Notes: a model not told the origin generated them from the letters alone. A stretch of 41,554 nucleotides of DNA from CANHEE01 sp049316985 (GCA_049316985.1 JBMOJB010000015.1:1-41554), one strand, 5' to 3'. Counted from the stretch's first letter, positions 1 to 7,905 are shown. Translations and numbers: made by a program.

Positions 1-83
1 ATCTGCCCGCCGCAACCTACTTTTTGAATGTAGTAAATGGCGGAAACCAGAAAGTGCAGTCATTTAAAATCATCAAAAATTAA
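1..83 (+). CDS. T9SS type A sorting-domain protein, C-terminal end (cassette copy 1, gene A; 5' part outside window)
   Basis: Only the last 26 codons are present, ending in TAA at 81-83. The residues (LPAATYFLNVVNGG, then a Lys/Phe-rich end FKIIKN) match the last strand of a type A T9SS C-terminal sorting domain, the signal that sends proteins across the outer membrane to be cleaved and anchored. The stretch aligns without gaps to 4555-4637, the end of the intact gene A of copy 2, with about four or five base differences in 83. The junction to the next gene (stop, six bases, ATG) is identical in both copies. This is therefore the upstream paralogue of the 4149-4637 gene. The function of the missing part can only be guessed from that paralogue. 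Confidence 0.85.
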   Translation, partial: LPAATYFLNVVNGGNQKVQSFKIIKN

Positions 84-89
84 GACAAT

Positions 90-2357
90 ATGAAAAATAT
101 CATTAGAATCAGTTTGCTACTGTGCTTATCAGCACGTTTGCTTGCACAAGCACCTGAAAAGATCAATTATCAGGCGATTGTGCGCGACGCCAATAATGTT
201 CTGGTTGCCTCTACCACGATAGGTATGCAAATTACCATTTTACAGGGGTCGGCAACCGGTACTGCGGCATATGTTGAAAAACAAAACCCGACTACTAATG
301 TCAACGGCTTGGTAAACGTAGAAATCGGTACTGGTATGCAAGTACTTGGCAATTTCGCGGATATTATCTGGGCAAATGGACCCTATTTTTTAAAAACGGA
401 AATCGACCCAATTGGTGGTTCGAATTATACCATAACAGGCACAAGTCAGCTCTTAAGTGTACCGTATGCGCTGTATTCTAAATCATCAGGAAGCTCGACT
501 CCAGGCCCCCAAGGGCCTGCTGGACCAGCTGGTCCAAGTGGAGTTCAAGGTCCTGCTGGAAACGGTTTTCAAAATGGTACAGCTGTCAATCAAATCATGT
601 ATTGGACAGGTAACAATTGGCAAATACTTAATCCTGGTTCAGATGGTCAAGTACTTTCTATTTGCAATGGTGCACTCGGCTGGTCGAATATGCCAGGAAC
701 CTGCAGTGTAGGTGGAACAGTCGCTACCCTTTCCTGCGGCACGGCTAACAGCACTGGCACGCTAACTCAAGGTATTGCGGCTTCTAATGTAAATGTTACG
801 ATAGCTTATTCGGGTGGTAACGGAGGAGCATATTCGGCACAAAGTATTGCTTCAACAGGTGTTAGCGGTCTAACTGCTAATTTAGCAGCAGGAAACTTTG
901 CTACTGGTTCGGGAAATATCAATTATATGATTTCAGGAATACCCGCAAGTTCTGGTGTGGCTAGCTTCAATATAGCAATCGGTAGTCAAACTTGTAGTTT
1001 TACTTTGAACGTTTTAGCTCTGGCAGGCAGCATTAATGCACTCAACTGCAGCGCTGCGACGACTAGCGGCAACCTTATTCAGGGCACTTTAGTGTCAAAC
1101 GTAAATACCAGCATACCATACACAGGTGGCAATGGCGGCACTTATACAGCACAATCTATTGCTTCCACAGGAGTAACCGGTTTAATAGCCAATCTTAGTG
1201 CCGGGACTTTTGCCAATGGCAGCGGTAGTTTAACTTATACCATCGGCGGCAATCCTGCAACTTTGGGTGCGGCAAATTTTGTGACCATGGTAGGCGGTCA
1301 AACATGTAGTTTTACATTGAATGTACTGGCTCTTACCGGTAGCATCAGTACGCTGAATTGTGGTTCAGCAAGTACCAACGGCGTACTAATGCAGGGCACT
1401 TTAGTGTCAAACGTAAATACCAGCATACCATACACAGGTGGCAATGGCGGCCCATATGCAGCCCAATTTTTTACGTCCACTGGCGTGTCCGGCTTAACAG
1501 CCAACCTTTCAGCCGGGACATTTGCCAATGGTAGTGGTAATTTAACTTATACCATCACTGGCAATCCAGCTTCATCGGGTACGGCAATTTTTGCAATTAC
1601 GGTAGGTGGACAAACGTGTAGTATTTCAATGAATGTATCTGCTCTGATTGGCAACATTGGTTCATTAACCTGCAGCGCTGTGACAACTAGCGGAAGCCCG
1701 GTTCAGGGAACTTTGGTGTCAAACGTAACTGCCAGCATACCCTACACAGGAGGTAATGGTGGTCCATATGCTGGCCAGTCTTTTTCATCTATAGGTGTAT
1801 CCGGCTTAAGTGCCTACCTTGCTGCCGGGACATTTGCCAATGGCAGCGGTAATTTAGTTTTTACCATTAGCGGCAATCCTGCTACATCGGGTACTGCTAT
1901 TTTTGTGATAACGGTTGGTGGTCAAACTTGTAGTTTTGCAATAAACGTTTTAACTTTGGTAGGGAGTATTAGTTCATTAAATTGTGGCGCAGCTACTTCG
2001 AGCGGCACGCAAATACAAGGTGCTTTGCAACTAGCGTCAAATATTATAATACCCTTTACAGGAGGCAATGCCGGCCCATATGCTGCGCAATCTGTAGCGT
2101 CCACAGGCCTAACCGGCTTAACTGCCAATCTTAGCAGTGGGACTTTTGCCAATGGTAATGGTGATTTAACTTATACCATCAGTGGCAATCCTGCTACAGC
2201 AGGTACGGCAATTTTTGCAATAACGATTGGCGGCCAAAGTTGTAATATTTCAGTAAACGTTTTGACTTTGGTTGGCAGCATCAGTTCGCTTAATTGTGGT
2301 TCTGCGACTTATGCCAACACGTTTGCTAATAGTAGGTTGCAATTTACAGAGAAATAA
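90..2357 (+). CDS. Secreted repeat protein with FISUMP C-terminus, 5' part of a frameshifted gene (copy 1, gene B)
   Basis: This is the N-terminal part of a surface protein whose frame breaks near 2310-2345; the rest lies in another frame up to 3799. Residues 1-20 are a signal peptide ending LLAQ. Residues 21-130 are a conserved Bacteroidota secreted-protein head (APEKINYQAIVRDANN to SVPYALYSK). Residues 139-157 are collagen-like Gly-X-Y triplets. From base 714 come 104-residue repeats, each with two conserved Cys (near repeat positions 8 and 94) and a GGNGG-Y-AAQ-S core. Five repeats are complete here and the sixth is broken. Gene A ends six bases upstream, so the two are probably co-transcribed. 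The frame ends after CGSATYANTF with a run of residues unlike any other repeat. No enzymatic motif is visible; adhesion or matrix function is inference. Confidence 0.85.
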   Translation: MKNIIRISLLLCLSARLLAQAPEKINYQAIVRDANNVLVASTTIGMQITILQGSATGTAAYVEKQNPTTNVNGLVNVEIGTGMQVLGNFADIIWANGPYFLKTEIDPIGGSNYTITGTSQLLSVPYALYSKSSGSSTPGPQGPAGPAGPSGVQGPAGNGFQNGTAVNQIMYWTGNNWQILNPGSDGQVLSICNGALGWSNMPGTCSVGGTVATLSCGTANSTGTLTQGIAASNVNVTIAYSGGNGGAYSAQSIASTGVSGLTANLAAGNFATGSGNINYMISGIPASSGVASFNIAIGSQTCSFTLNVLALAGSINALNCSAATTSGNLIQGTLVSNVNTSIPYTGGNGGTYTAQSIASTGVTGLIANLSAGTFANGSGSLTYTIGGNPATLGAANFVTMVGGQTCSFTLNVLALTGSISTLNCGSASTNGVLMQGTLVSNVNTSIPYTGGNGGPYAAQFFTSTGVSGLTANLSAGTFANGSGNLTYTITGNPASSGTAIFAITVGGQTCSISMNVSALIGNIGSLTCSAVTTSGSPVQGTLVSNVTASIPYTGGNGGPYAGQSFSSIGVSGLSAYLAAGTFANGSGNLVFTISGNPATSGTAIFVITVGGQTCSFAINVLTLVGSISSLNCGAATSSGTQIQGALQLASNIIIPFTGGNAGPYAAQSVASTGLTGLTANLSSGTFANGNGDLTYTISGNPATAGTAIFAITIGGQSCNISVNVLTLVGSISSLNCGSATYANTFANSRLQFTEK

Positions 2358-3207
2358 CTGTACCCTATACAGGTGGCAATAGCGGACCATATGCAGCTTA
2401 TTCTGTTGTGTCCACAGGCGTTACTGGCCTGACAGTCAACCTTTCAGCTGGTACTTTTGTCAACGGCAGCGGTAATTTAATATTTACCATCAGCGGCACT
2501 GCAAGTACATTCGGAGTGGCAAATTTTGCGATAATAGTCGGTGGACAAAGTTGTAATTTAGTTTTGAACGTTATGGTTGGCGGTCCCATTTATACGCTGG
2601 ATTGTGGTTCGGCTACCACAAACGGCACTTTAACAAAAGGCGTAGTGGCATCAAATGTAAATACTACAATATCCTATACCGGCGGCAATGGCAGCGCATA
2701 TGCTGCCCAATCTGTTCCGTCCACCGGTGTACTTGGATTAACAGCGGACCTTGCAGCCGGGAATTTTGCCAATGGTAGTGGAAATTTAACATATTCTATT
2801 AATGGTAATCCTTTTGCAGCTGGTACCGCTACTTTTGCCATTTCCGTTACTGGTTTAAATTGCAGTTTTTCAGTTAACGTGTTGCCTTTTGTTGGAAGCA
2901 TTGCTACTTTAGACTGTGGAGCAGCTATAACGACTGGCAGCCTTATTCAGGGTACATTGGCTACAAATGCAATAACTAGGGTACCCTATACAGGTGGCAA
3001 TGGCGGCCCATATGCAGCTCAAACGGTTAGTTCGACAGGCGTAAGCGGCTTGACAGCCAATCTTCCGGCTAATAATTTTTCGAACGGCGGTAGTTTTACT
3101 TTAGAATACACTATTAGCGGCACACCGACTTCATCAGGTACGGCAACATTTGCAATTACAGTAGGTGGAAAAAGTTGTAGTTTTAGTGCGTACGTATATT
3201 CTTGTAT
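714..3207 (+). repeat. Eight tandem 312-bp coding repeats (104 residues each), copy 1
   Basis: Repeats start at 714, 1026, 1338, 1650, 1962, 2274, 2582 and 2894. The period is exactly 312 bp except in repeat 6, which is 308 bp: one base lost plus one codon missing at its end. Each unit begins with a G-[ST]-[IV] strand followed by L-[NDST]-C, and ends with GG-[QK]-[ST]-C-x-[FI]. Bases 1080-1139 and 1392-1451 are identical over 60 bp, which points to recent unit duplication or gene conversion. Two Cys per unit could form a disulfide across a beta-sandwich; that is inference. Confidence 0.9.
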
Positions 3208-3799
3208 AGCTGGGCCAACAACAATAATAGAGGTAACCAATCCTACAACCGGAAGAATCTGGATGGATCGCAACCTTGGTGCACTACAGGCAGCCACGAG
3301 TATTACTGATGCAGCAGGGTATGGTGACCTGTATCAGTGGGGCCGTTTGACGGATGGACATCAGTGTCGCAATTCTGCCACGACATCGACTCTGAGCAGT
3401 AGCGATCAACCCGGTCACGGTAATTTTATTACGACTGCAAATAGCCCAAATGACTGGAGAAGTCCTCAAAATATCAATTTGTGGCAGGGCATAAGTGGGA
3501 TAAATAACCCATGCCCTAGTTCCTATCGACTACCCACAATAAATGAATGGGCGACTGAACGATTTAGTTGGAGTAGCAATAATGCCGCAGGTGCTTTTTC
3601 ATCTGTACTTAAATTGCCTATGGCAGGCTATAGAATAGCAAACGGCACATTAGTTAGTATCGGTTCAAACGGTTATTATTGGAGTAGTTCGCGTTTTGCA
3701 ACAGATACTTATTCACTGACAATTGGGAACAATGGCGCCGCAACGGACTTATACGGTCCCCGAGTATGGGGGCACTCAGTACGCTGCATTAAGAATTGA
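2408..3799 (+). CDS. 3' part of the frameshifted repeat/FISUMP protein (copy 1, gene B)
   Basis: This frame continues the preceding gene after a net one-base loss. The matching protein sequence already reads in this frame from about 2345 (ITVPYTGGN), so the GTG at 2408 is only the first possible start codon and probably not a real one. It carries the end of repeat 6, repeats 7 (from 2582) and 8 (from 2894), and a C-terminal FISUMP domain (TIGR02145-like) of about 195 residues. Visible FISUMP hallmarks are TGRIWMDRNLGA, GDLYQWGR, DGHQCRN, DWRSP, NPCPSSYRLPT, GYYWSSS and the final VRCIKN. There is no T9SS sorting domain at the C-terminus. Without the frameshift the protein would be about 1236 residues. 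The downstream frame is fully open, so the break is recent or a sequence error. Confidence 0.8.
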   Translation: MSTGVTGLTVNLSAGTFVNGSGNLIFTISGTASTFGVANFAIIVGGQSCNLVLNVMVGGPIYTLDCGSATTNGTLTKGVVASNVNTTISYTGGNGSAYAAQSVPSTGVLGLTADLAAGNFANGSGNLTYSINGNPFAAGTATFAISVTGLNCSFSVNVLPFVGSIATLDCGAAITTGSLIQGTLATNAITRVPYTGGNGGPYAAQTVSSTGVSGLTANLPANNFSNGGSFTLEYTISGTPTSSGTATFAITVGGKSCSFSAYVYSCIAGPTTIIEVTNPTTGRIWMDRNLGALQAATSITDAAGYGDLYQWGRLTDGHQCRNSATTSTLSSSDQPGHGNFITTANSPNDWRSPQNINLWQGISGINNPCPSSYRLPTINEWATERFSWSSNNAAGAFSSVLKLPMAGYRIANGTLVSIGSNGYYWSSSRFATDTYSLTIGNNGAATDLYGPRVWGHSVRCIKN

Positions 3800-4012
3800 T
3801 AACATTTTATTTACTTTATACCTTGATTCCTTTCCTTGGCATTCCAGAGAGAATCAACGATTATTGCTTCAAAGCGAATGAAAATATGACTTTAGAGTTT
3901 GATATACTGAGTTACAAAATCTATCTGGTACTAGGTTGATGATTCGATTGAAATGCTAACAAGTAATAGGTTTTAAAATATATTGTTAACACATCCACTC
4001 TTAGCCATTTTT

Positions 4013-4062
4013 CATATTTTTCAGTAGGGGTTCAAAATTTTGAACCCCTACTGAAAAATATG
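4013..4062. repeat. 50-bp perfect palindrome without spacer
   Basis: The 25-bp arms 4013-4037 and 4038-4062 are perfect reverse complements with no loop between them. After one mismatch the pairing continues for about five more bases outward. The centre is TTCAAAATTTTGAA and each arm contains AGGGG/CCCCT. It lies between copy 1 gene B (ends 3799) and copy 2 gene A (starts 4149), directly upstream of a TAACTTTG -7-like box at 4075-4082. It could be a bidirectional terminator, an operator-like site, or the trace of a mobile element. The rest of 3800-4148 holds nothing else I recognise. Confidence 0.85.
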
Positions 4063-4074
4063 GAAAATATATTT

Positions 4075-4082
4075 TAACTTTG
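4075..4082 (+). promoter_or_regulatory. Putative -7 box of cassette copy 2
   Basis: TAACTTTG fits the Bacteroidota -7 consensus TAnnTTTG, 67 bases before the gene A start at 4149. No TTG/TTTG lies at the usual 19-21-base distance upstream; that position falls in the right arm of the palindrome. Confidence 0.4.
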
Positions 4083-4148
4083 ATATGACATTAACTGCAT
4101 CGACATCCTTTATTAAATAGTTAAGTGCTCCTTACCCAATCTACAATT

Positions 4149-4637
4149 ATGAAAAAAATCATATCAAAACCCATACTTCTTCTTACATCAATATTGCTCA
4201 CAGCTGTTATCACACAGGCCCAACAATCCATCAACTCCTCCGGTGGCAACGCCAAAGGCTCAGGAGGTACCTTGACATATAGCGTAGGACAAACGGTATA
4301 TACAATTAACAAAGGTATCGGTGGCAGTGCAGCCCAAGGTGTTCAGCATGCTTACGAGATTTTAACAGTTGGTAGTAAAGACATTGAATTGGATATCTCC
4401 ATTTCGGTGTATCCCAATCCAACCGAGGATAAGTTGACTTTGCAAGTGGAGGATTATCATCGCTATAATTTATTGTATCAACTATTGGATCTGCAAGGAA
4501 AACTATTGGAAAGTACAGCGCTGATATCAAACCAAACACAAATCGATATGCACAATCTGCCTGCCGCAACCTACTTTTTGAATGTAGTAAATGGCGGAAA
4601 CAAGAAAGTACAGTCTTTTAAAATCATCAAAAATTAA
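4149..4637 (+). CDS. Small secreted protein with T9SS type A sorting domain (copy 2, gene A)
   Basis: A 162-residue protein. A GTG at 4125 would add eight residues, but ATG 4149 is chosen because it begins a clean signal peptide (MKKIISKP, a hydrophobic core, cut near TQAQ). Residues 24-70 hold a motif often seen at the start of small T9SS clients: SINSSGGNAKGSGGTLTYSVGQ followed by AAQGVQHAYEI. The last 75 residues are a type A sorting domain, with VYPNPTEDKLTL near the start, LLDLQGK in the middle and LPAATYFLNV, FKIIKN at the end. Nearly the whole mature protein is this leader motif plus the sorting signal, with almost no cargo. Gene B follows six bases after the stop. A near-identical 3' end is present at 1-83. 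Role unknown; secretion to the cell surface is well supported. Confidence 0.85.
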   Translation: MKKIISKPILLLTSILLTAVITQAQQSINSSGGNAKGSGGTLTYSVGQTVYTINKGIGGSAAQGVQHAYEILTVGSKDIELDISISVYPNPTEDKLTLQVEDYHRYNLLYQLLDLQGKLLESTALISNQTQIDMHNLPAATYFLNVVNGGNKKVQSFKIIKN

Positions 4638-4643
4638 GACAAT

Positions 4644-7043
4644 ATGAAAAAGCTATTTACCATTTGTACCATGCTTTTGATCACGGCTGTTCTGTGGGCA
4701 CAAGCACCTGAAAAAATCAGTTACCAGGCGATTGTGCGCAACGCGAGCAATGCCTTAGTTACTTCTACCTCTATTGGCATGCAAATCAGTATTCTGCAGG
4801 GATCGGCAACTGATACTACAGTATATGTTGAGAAACAAAACCCGACTACCAATGCGAATGGCTTGGTAAGTGTAGAAATTGGTACAGGCATAGTTATCAG
4901 TGGTAATTTCGCTGAAATCAACTGGGCCAATGGACCTTTTTTCATTAAAACGGAGATTGATCCAGTGGGTGGTTCGAATTATTCCATCAGCGGAACAAGC
5001 GAATTGTTAAGTGTGCCTTATGCCCTCTACGCAAAATCCGCAACAAATGGTTTGCAGGATGGAACGGCGGCCGGACAAATGATGTACTGGAATGGCAAGT
5101 CTTGGGTGATGGTGGCTCCAGGTGTTGATAATCAAACCTTGTCGTTCTGTGGCGGTGTGCCAATCTGGGGACCTTGTCCCGGAACTGTAACTTCGTTAAA
5201 CTGTAGTGCTGCTCTTAATACCGGCAACCTCATAGAGGGAATTTCTGCTTCAGCAGTAAGCGCATCGATACCTTATCTTGGAGGTAACGGCGGACCTTAC
5301 GCAGCACAATCTGTTTCTTCGACAGGTGTTACGGGTCTAACTGCCAGTCTTGTTGCAGGAAAATTAGCCAATGGAGCGGGTAATCTAACGTACACAATTT
5401 CTGGAATTCCTGCCAGCAGCGGCACAGCTATATTTAGTATAACTTTAGGTGGGAAAAGCTGTAGTTTTACAGTTAATGTAGCGCCTCAAAGCGGAACCAT
5501 TAGTGCGATCAATTGCGGCACTGCCACTACAAATGGTATCCTAACGGAGGGATCAGTTGCATCCGGAGTGAGCACCACGATCGCTTATGCAGGTGGCAAC
5601 GGCGGCACATACCCTACCCAATCGGTTTCTTCGATTGGAGTAACAGGCTTAACAGCAAACCGACCTGCCGGTACTTTTAATATTGGCGCTGGTACTATCA
5701 CTTATACCATAACAGGCACAGCAACTTCTGCGGGTACTGCAAATTTCCCCATTTCTGTAGGCGGTAAAACATGTGTTTTCACTTTAAATGTTGTACCGAA
5801 TGCAGGTAGTATTAATACACTCGACTGTGCGAATGCAGTTACTACAGGTACGCTTACCGTGGGTACTGCTGCGTCAGGCGTCAGCAGCAGCATCGCATAC
5901 ACTGGTGGAAATGGAGTAGCTTATGCAGCGCAATCCGTTAGTTCAACAGGGGTAACTGGTTTAACAGCAAATCTGGCAGCCGGTACTTTTAATATTGGCG
6001 CTGGGAATATCACTTATACCATAACAGGCACAGCAACTTCTGCGGGTACCGCAAATTTTGCCATAGCTTTAGGCGGTAAAGCATGTGTTTTCGCTATAAA
6101 TGTTGTACCGAAAGCCGGTACTATTAGTACACTGGACTGCGGGGGTGCAATTACTACAGGTAATCCTATCCTGGGTGCAGTTGCGTCAGGCGTCAGTATC
6201 AGCATCGCATACACCGGTGGAAATGGAGGAGTTTATGCAGCGCAATCTATCATATCAACAGGGGTGACCGGCTTAACAGCAAATCTGACAGCCGGCACTT
6301 TTGCCAATGGAGCAGGAACGCTCGTGTTTACAATTAATGGCATACCTGCTGCTTTAGGTGCGGCCAATTTTGCCCTTGTTATAGGTGGACAAAGTTGTAT
6401 TTTTGTGGTTTATGTACCTGCTTCTTATCCTGTAGGGTCTGTATTTTGCGATTCTGGTCCAACTACAATAATTAATGTTACTAACCCGACCACGGGCAGA
6501 ATTTGGATGGATCGCAATCTTGGTGCATCACAAGCAGCGACGAGCAGTACAGATGCTGCAGCCTATGGCGATTTGTACCAGTGGGGACGCGCTGCGGATG
6601 GACATCAATGCCGTAACTCTGCCACGACTTCATCGCAAAGTAGCGCCGATCAGCCTGGAAACAGTAATTTTATTTTAGCATCCAATAAGCCTTATGATTG
6701 GCGTAGCCCTAAAAATGATGCCTTGTGGCAGGGACTGTCAGGCGTCAATAACCCTTGTCCAACCGATTATCGGCTGCCGTCTTTAGCTGAATTGCAAGAT
6801 GAGCGGTTAAGCTGGATCGATGGAACTGCAGCGGGAGCATTTACTTCCCCTCTAAAATTTCCATTGGCAGGCTACCGAGCCGACTACAATGGAGTGATTT
6901 ACGATACGAGTAACGCCGGAAATATTTGGTCAAGTGCAGTGATTGATACGGACTCGTGGAGCTTGCGCATCACAATTAGCAACTCTGGCAATACCAATAG
7001 TACCCGAGCGAAAGGGGCCTCTGTTCGCTGCATTAAAAATTAA
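4644..7043 (+). CDS. Secreted repeat protein with C-terminal FISUMP domain (copy 2, gene B)
   Basis: An intact 799-residue paralogue of the frameshifted gene at 90-3799. It has a signal peptide (residues 1-20, ending LWAQ), the same conserved head (residues 21-132), four 104-residue repeats (DNA 5181-6428) and a FISUMP domain (about residues 599-799). FISUMP hallmarks visible are TGRIWMDRNLGA, YGDLYQWGR, DGHQCRN, DWRSP, NPCPTDYRLPS, NIWSSA and VRCIKN. It lacks the collagen-like insert of copy 1: the head runs directly from ALYAKS into NGLQDGTAAGQMMYW. The start lies six bases after gene A, as in copy 1, so the pair is probably one transcript. FISUMP domains are known from Fibrobacter and many Bacteroidota secreted proteins, and their function is not settled. 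No T9SS signal is seen, so the export route is uncertain. Confidence 0.88.
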   Translation: MKKLFTICTMLLITAVLWAQAPEKISYQAIVRNASNALVTSTSIGMQISILQGSATDTTVYVEKQNPTTNANGLVSVEIGTGIVISGNFAEINWANGPFFIKTEIDPVGGSNYSISGTSELLSVPYALYAKSATNGLQDGTAAGQMMYWNGKSWVMVAPGVDNQTLSFCGGVPIWGPCPGTVTSLNCSAALNTGNLIEGISASAVSASIPYLGGNGGPYAAQSVSSTGVTGLTASLVAGKLANGAGNLTYTISGIPASSGTAIFSITLGGKSCSFTVNVAPQSGTISAINCGTATTNGILTEGSVASGVSTTIAYAGGNGGTYPTQSVSSIGVTGLTANRPAGTFNIGAGTITYTITGTATSAGTANFPISVGGKTCVFTLNVVPNAGSINTLDCANAVTTGTLTVGTAASGVSSSIAYTGGNGVAYAAQSVSSTGVTGLTANLAAGTFNIGAGNITYTITGTATSAGTANFAIALGGKACVFAINVVPKAGTISTLDCGGAITTGNPILGAVASGVSISIAYTGGNGGVYAAQSIISTGVTGLTANLTAGTFANGAGTLVFTINGIPAALGAANFALVIGGQSCIFVVYVPASYPVGSVFCDSGPTTIINVTNPTTGRIWMDRNLGASQAATSSTDAAAYGDLYQWGRAADGHQCRNSATTSSQSSADQPGNSNFILASNKPYDWRSPKNDALWQGLSGVNNPCPTDYRLPSLAELQDERLSWIDGTAAGAFTSPLKFPLAGYRADYNGVIYDTSNAGNIWSSAVIDTDSWSLRITISNSGNTNSTRAKGASVRCIKN
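5181..6428 (+). repeat. Four tandem 312-bp coding repeats, copy 2
   Basis: Units start at 5181, 5493, 5805 and 6117, an exact 312-bp period, and are homologous to the eight units of copy 1. Bases 5696-5737 and 6008-6049 (units 2 and 3) are identical over 42 bp. Each unit has the same two-Cys pattern as in copy 1. Confidence 0.9.
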
Positions 7044-7058
7044 AAATTGAAACTTGAA

Positions 7059-7078
7059 CCTGCCTGCCGGTAGGCTGG
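7059..7078. repeat. Short GC-rich palindrome (GCCTGCCGGTAGGC core)
   Basis: A near-perfect palindrome lies 15 bases after the gene B stop in an otherwise AT-rich spacer. The core 7062-7075 pairs with itself, and two further C/G pairs follow outside one T-T mismatch. It has no T tract, so it is a repeat-type or weak terminator-type stem. CCTGCCGGTAGG words recur in intergenic DNA of many bacteria; no second copy is seen in this window. Confidence 0.5.
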
Positions 7079-7158
7079 AAAATGAAGAAAAAATAGCAGG
7101 TGCGTAGAAAATAAACCCTTGTGAAATATTGAACTATTTCTGCGATTTGCGCTCATTA

Positions 7159-7191
7159 TTTGGCATTGAATTTAGATTTTGCTTAAATTTG
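7159..7191 (+). promoter_or_regulatory. Bacteroidota-type promoter of the MNT/HEPN pair
   Basis: TTTG at 7159-7162 (-33 box), a 21-base spacer, and TAAATTTG at 7184-7191 (-7 box, consensus TAnnTTTG). The predicted start site almost meets the ATG at 7196, so the mRNA would be nearly leaderless. Confidence 0.6.
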
Positions 7192-7195
7192 TTAT

Positions 7196-7513
7196 ATGGA
7201 AATGAATAATCCGATATTTTTGAAAATCAAGAACTTGGTTATGGAGCAAGAGCCCCATGCGAGCGTAATATTATTTGGTTCTAATGCCAGAGGAGACAAC
7301 AGCAGTGATTCTGATATTGATATTCTGATTTTGGTTGATAAAGAAAGGCTCTCGCAAGCTGATGAAAAGCGTGTAAAGTACCCTTTGTACGATCTTGAAT
7401 TCGAGAGCGGACAGATTATTAGTCCAATTGTTTTTAGTCGTAAGGATTGGGAATCACGACACAGTGTTACGCCTCTTTATGCTAATATAAAGCGTGAAGG
7501 AATTAGTTTATGA
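7196..7513 (+). CDS. MNT-family nucleotidyltransferase (probable antitoxin of a HEPN/MNT pair)
   Basis: A 105-residue minimal nucleotidyltransferase. The signature is complete: GSNARGD begins at residue 28 and the metal-binding DxD is D40/D42 (SDSDIDILIL), with an acidic LEFESG near residue 68 as candidate third ligand. Proteins of this family paired with HEPN partners act as type VII antitoxins that transfer AMP to the HEPN toxin. The downstream HEPN gene overlaps by four bases (ATGA at 7510-7513), the usual coupling of such pairs. ATG 7196 is chosen; a second Met is at residue 3. The active-site motif looks intact. Confidence 0.85.
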   Translation: MEMNNPIFLKIKNLVMEQEPHASVILFGSNARGDNSSDSDIDILILVDKERLSQADEKRVKYPLYDLEFESGQIISPIVFSRKDWESRHSVTPLYANIKREGISL

Positions 7514-7905
7514 ATCAAAACTCGAAAAGGGATTTAGTAGTGTATCGCATTAGCAGAGCAAACGAGACACTCAAAGAAGTCGAAGCAATGATGGACAGCG
7601 AGTTTTGGAATGCCGCAGTCAACCGAATGTATTACGCATGTTTTTACGCAGTGAGTGCTATATTGTTGGATAAGGAGATTAATGCCCAGACTCATGCCGG
7701 AGTACGCAAAATGCTGGGATTGTATTTTGTACAAACCGGTAAAATTTCGAGAGAATTGGGGAAATTTTATGCCGATTTGTTCGATAAGCGCCAAACAGGT
7801 GACTACGATGACTTTATTTCTTTTGACGAAGAAACTTTGAAAGAATTATTGCCACAAGCAATTGAGCTGATTCAACATCTTGAAAAGTTACTGAACGAAA
7901 AGTGA
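7510..7905 (+). CDS. HEPN domain protein (putative toxin partner of MNT)
   Basis: A 131-residue all-helical HEPN protein. Family landmarks are the first helix ISRANETLKEVEAMM, the AAVNRMYYACFYA helix near residues 36-48, AQTHAGVRK near 60-68 and DKRQTGDYDDF near 91-101. The R-x4-6-H motif that gives RNase activity in many HEPN toxins is absent: no Arg is followed by His at that spacing. The protein may belong to the non-nuclease HEPN subset, or use the RxxGDYxD region in another way. It starts inside the stop of the MNT gene. No terminator follows; the spacer to 8058 contains only the next promoter. Confidence 0.8.
   Translation: MNQNSKRDLVVYRISRANETLKEVEAMMDSEFWNAAVNRMYYACFYAVSAILLDKEINAQTHAGVRKMLGLYFVQTGKISRELGKFYADLFDKRQTGDYDDFISFDEETLKELLPQAIELIQHLEKLLNEK

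Noticed and set aside
502..560. Collagen-like triplets as evidence of a phage tail fibre gene
   Set aside because: No other phage gene is nearby, and the protein has a signal peptide, surface repeats and a FISUMP domain.
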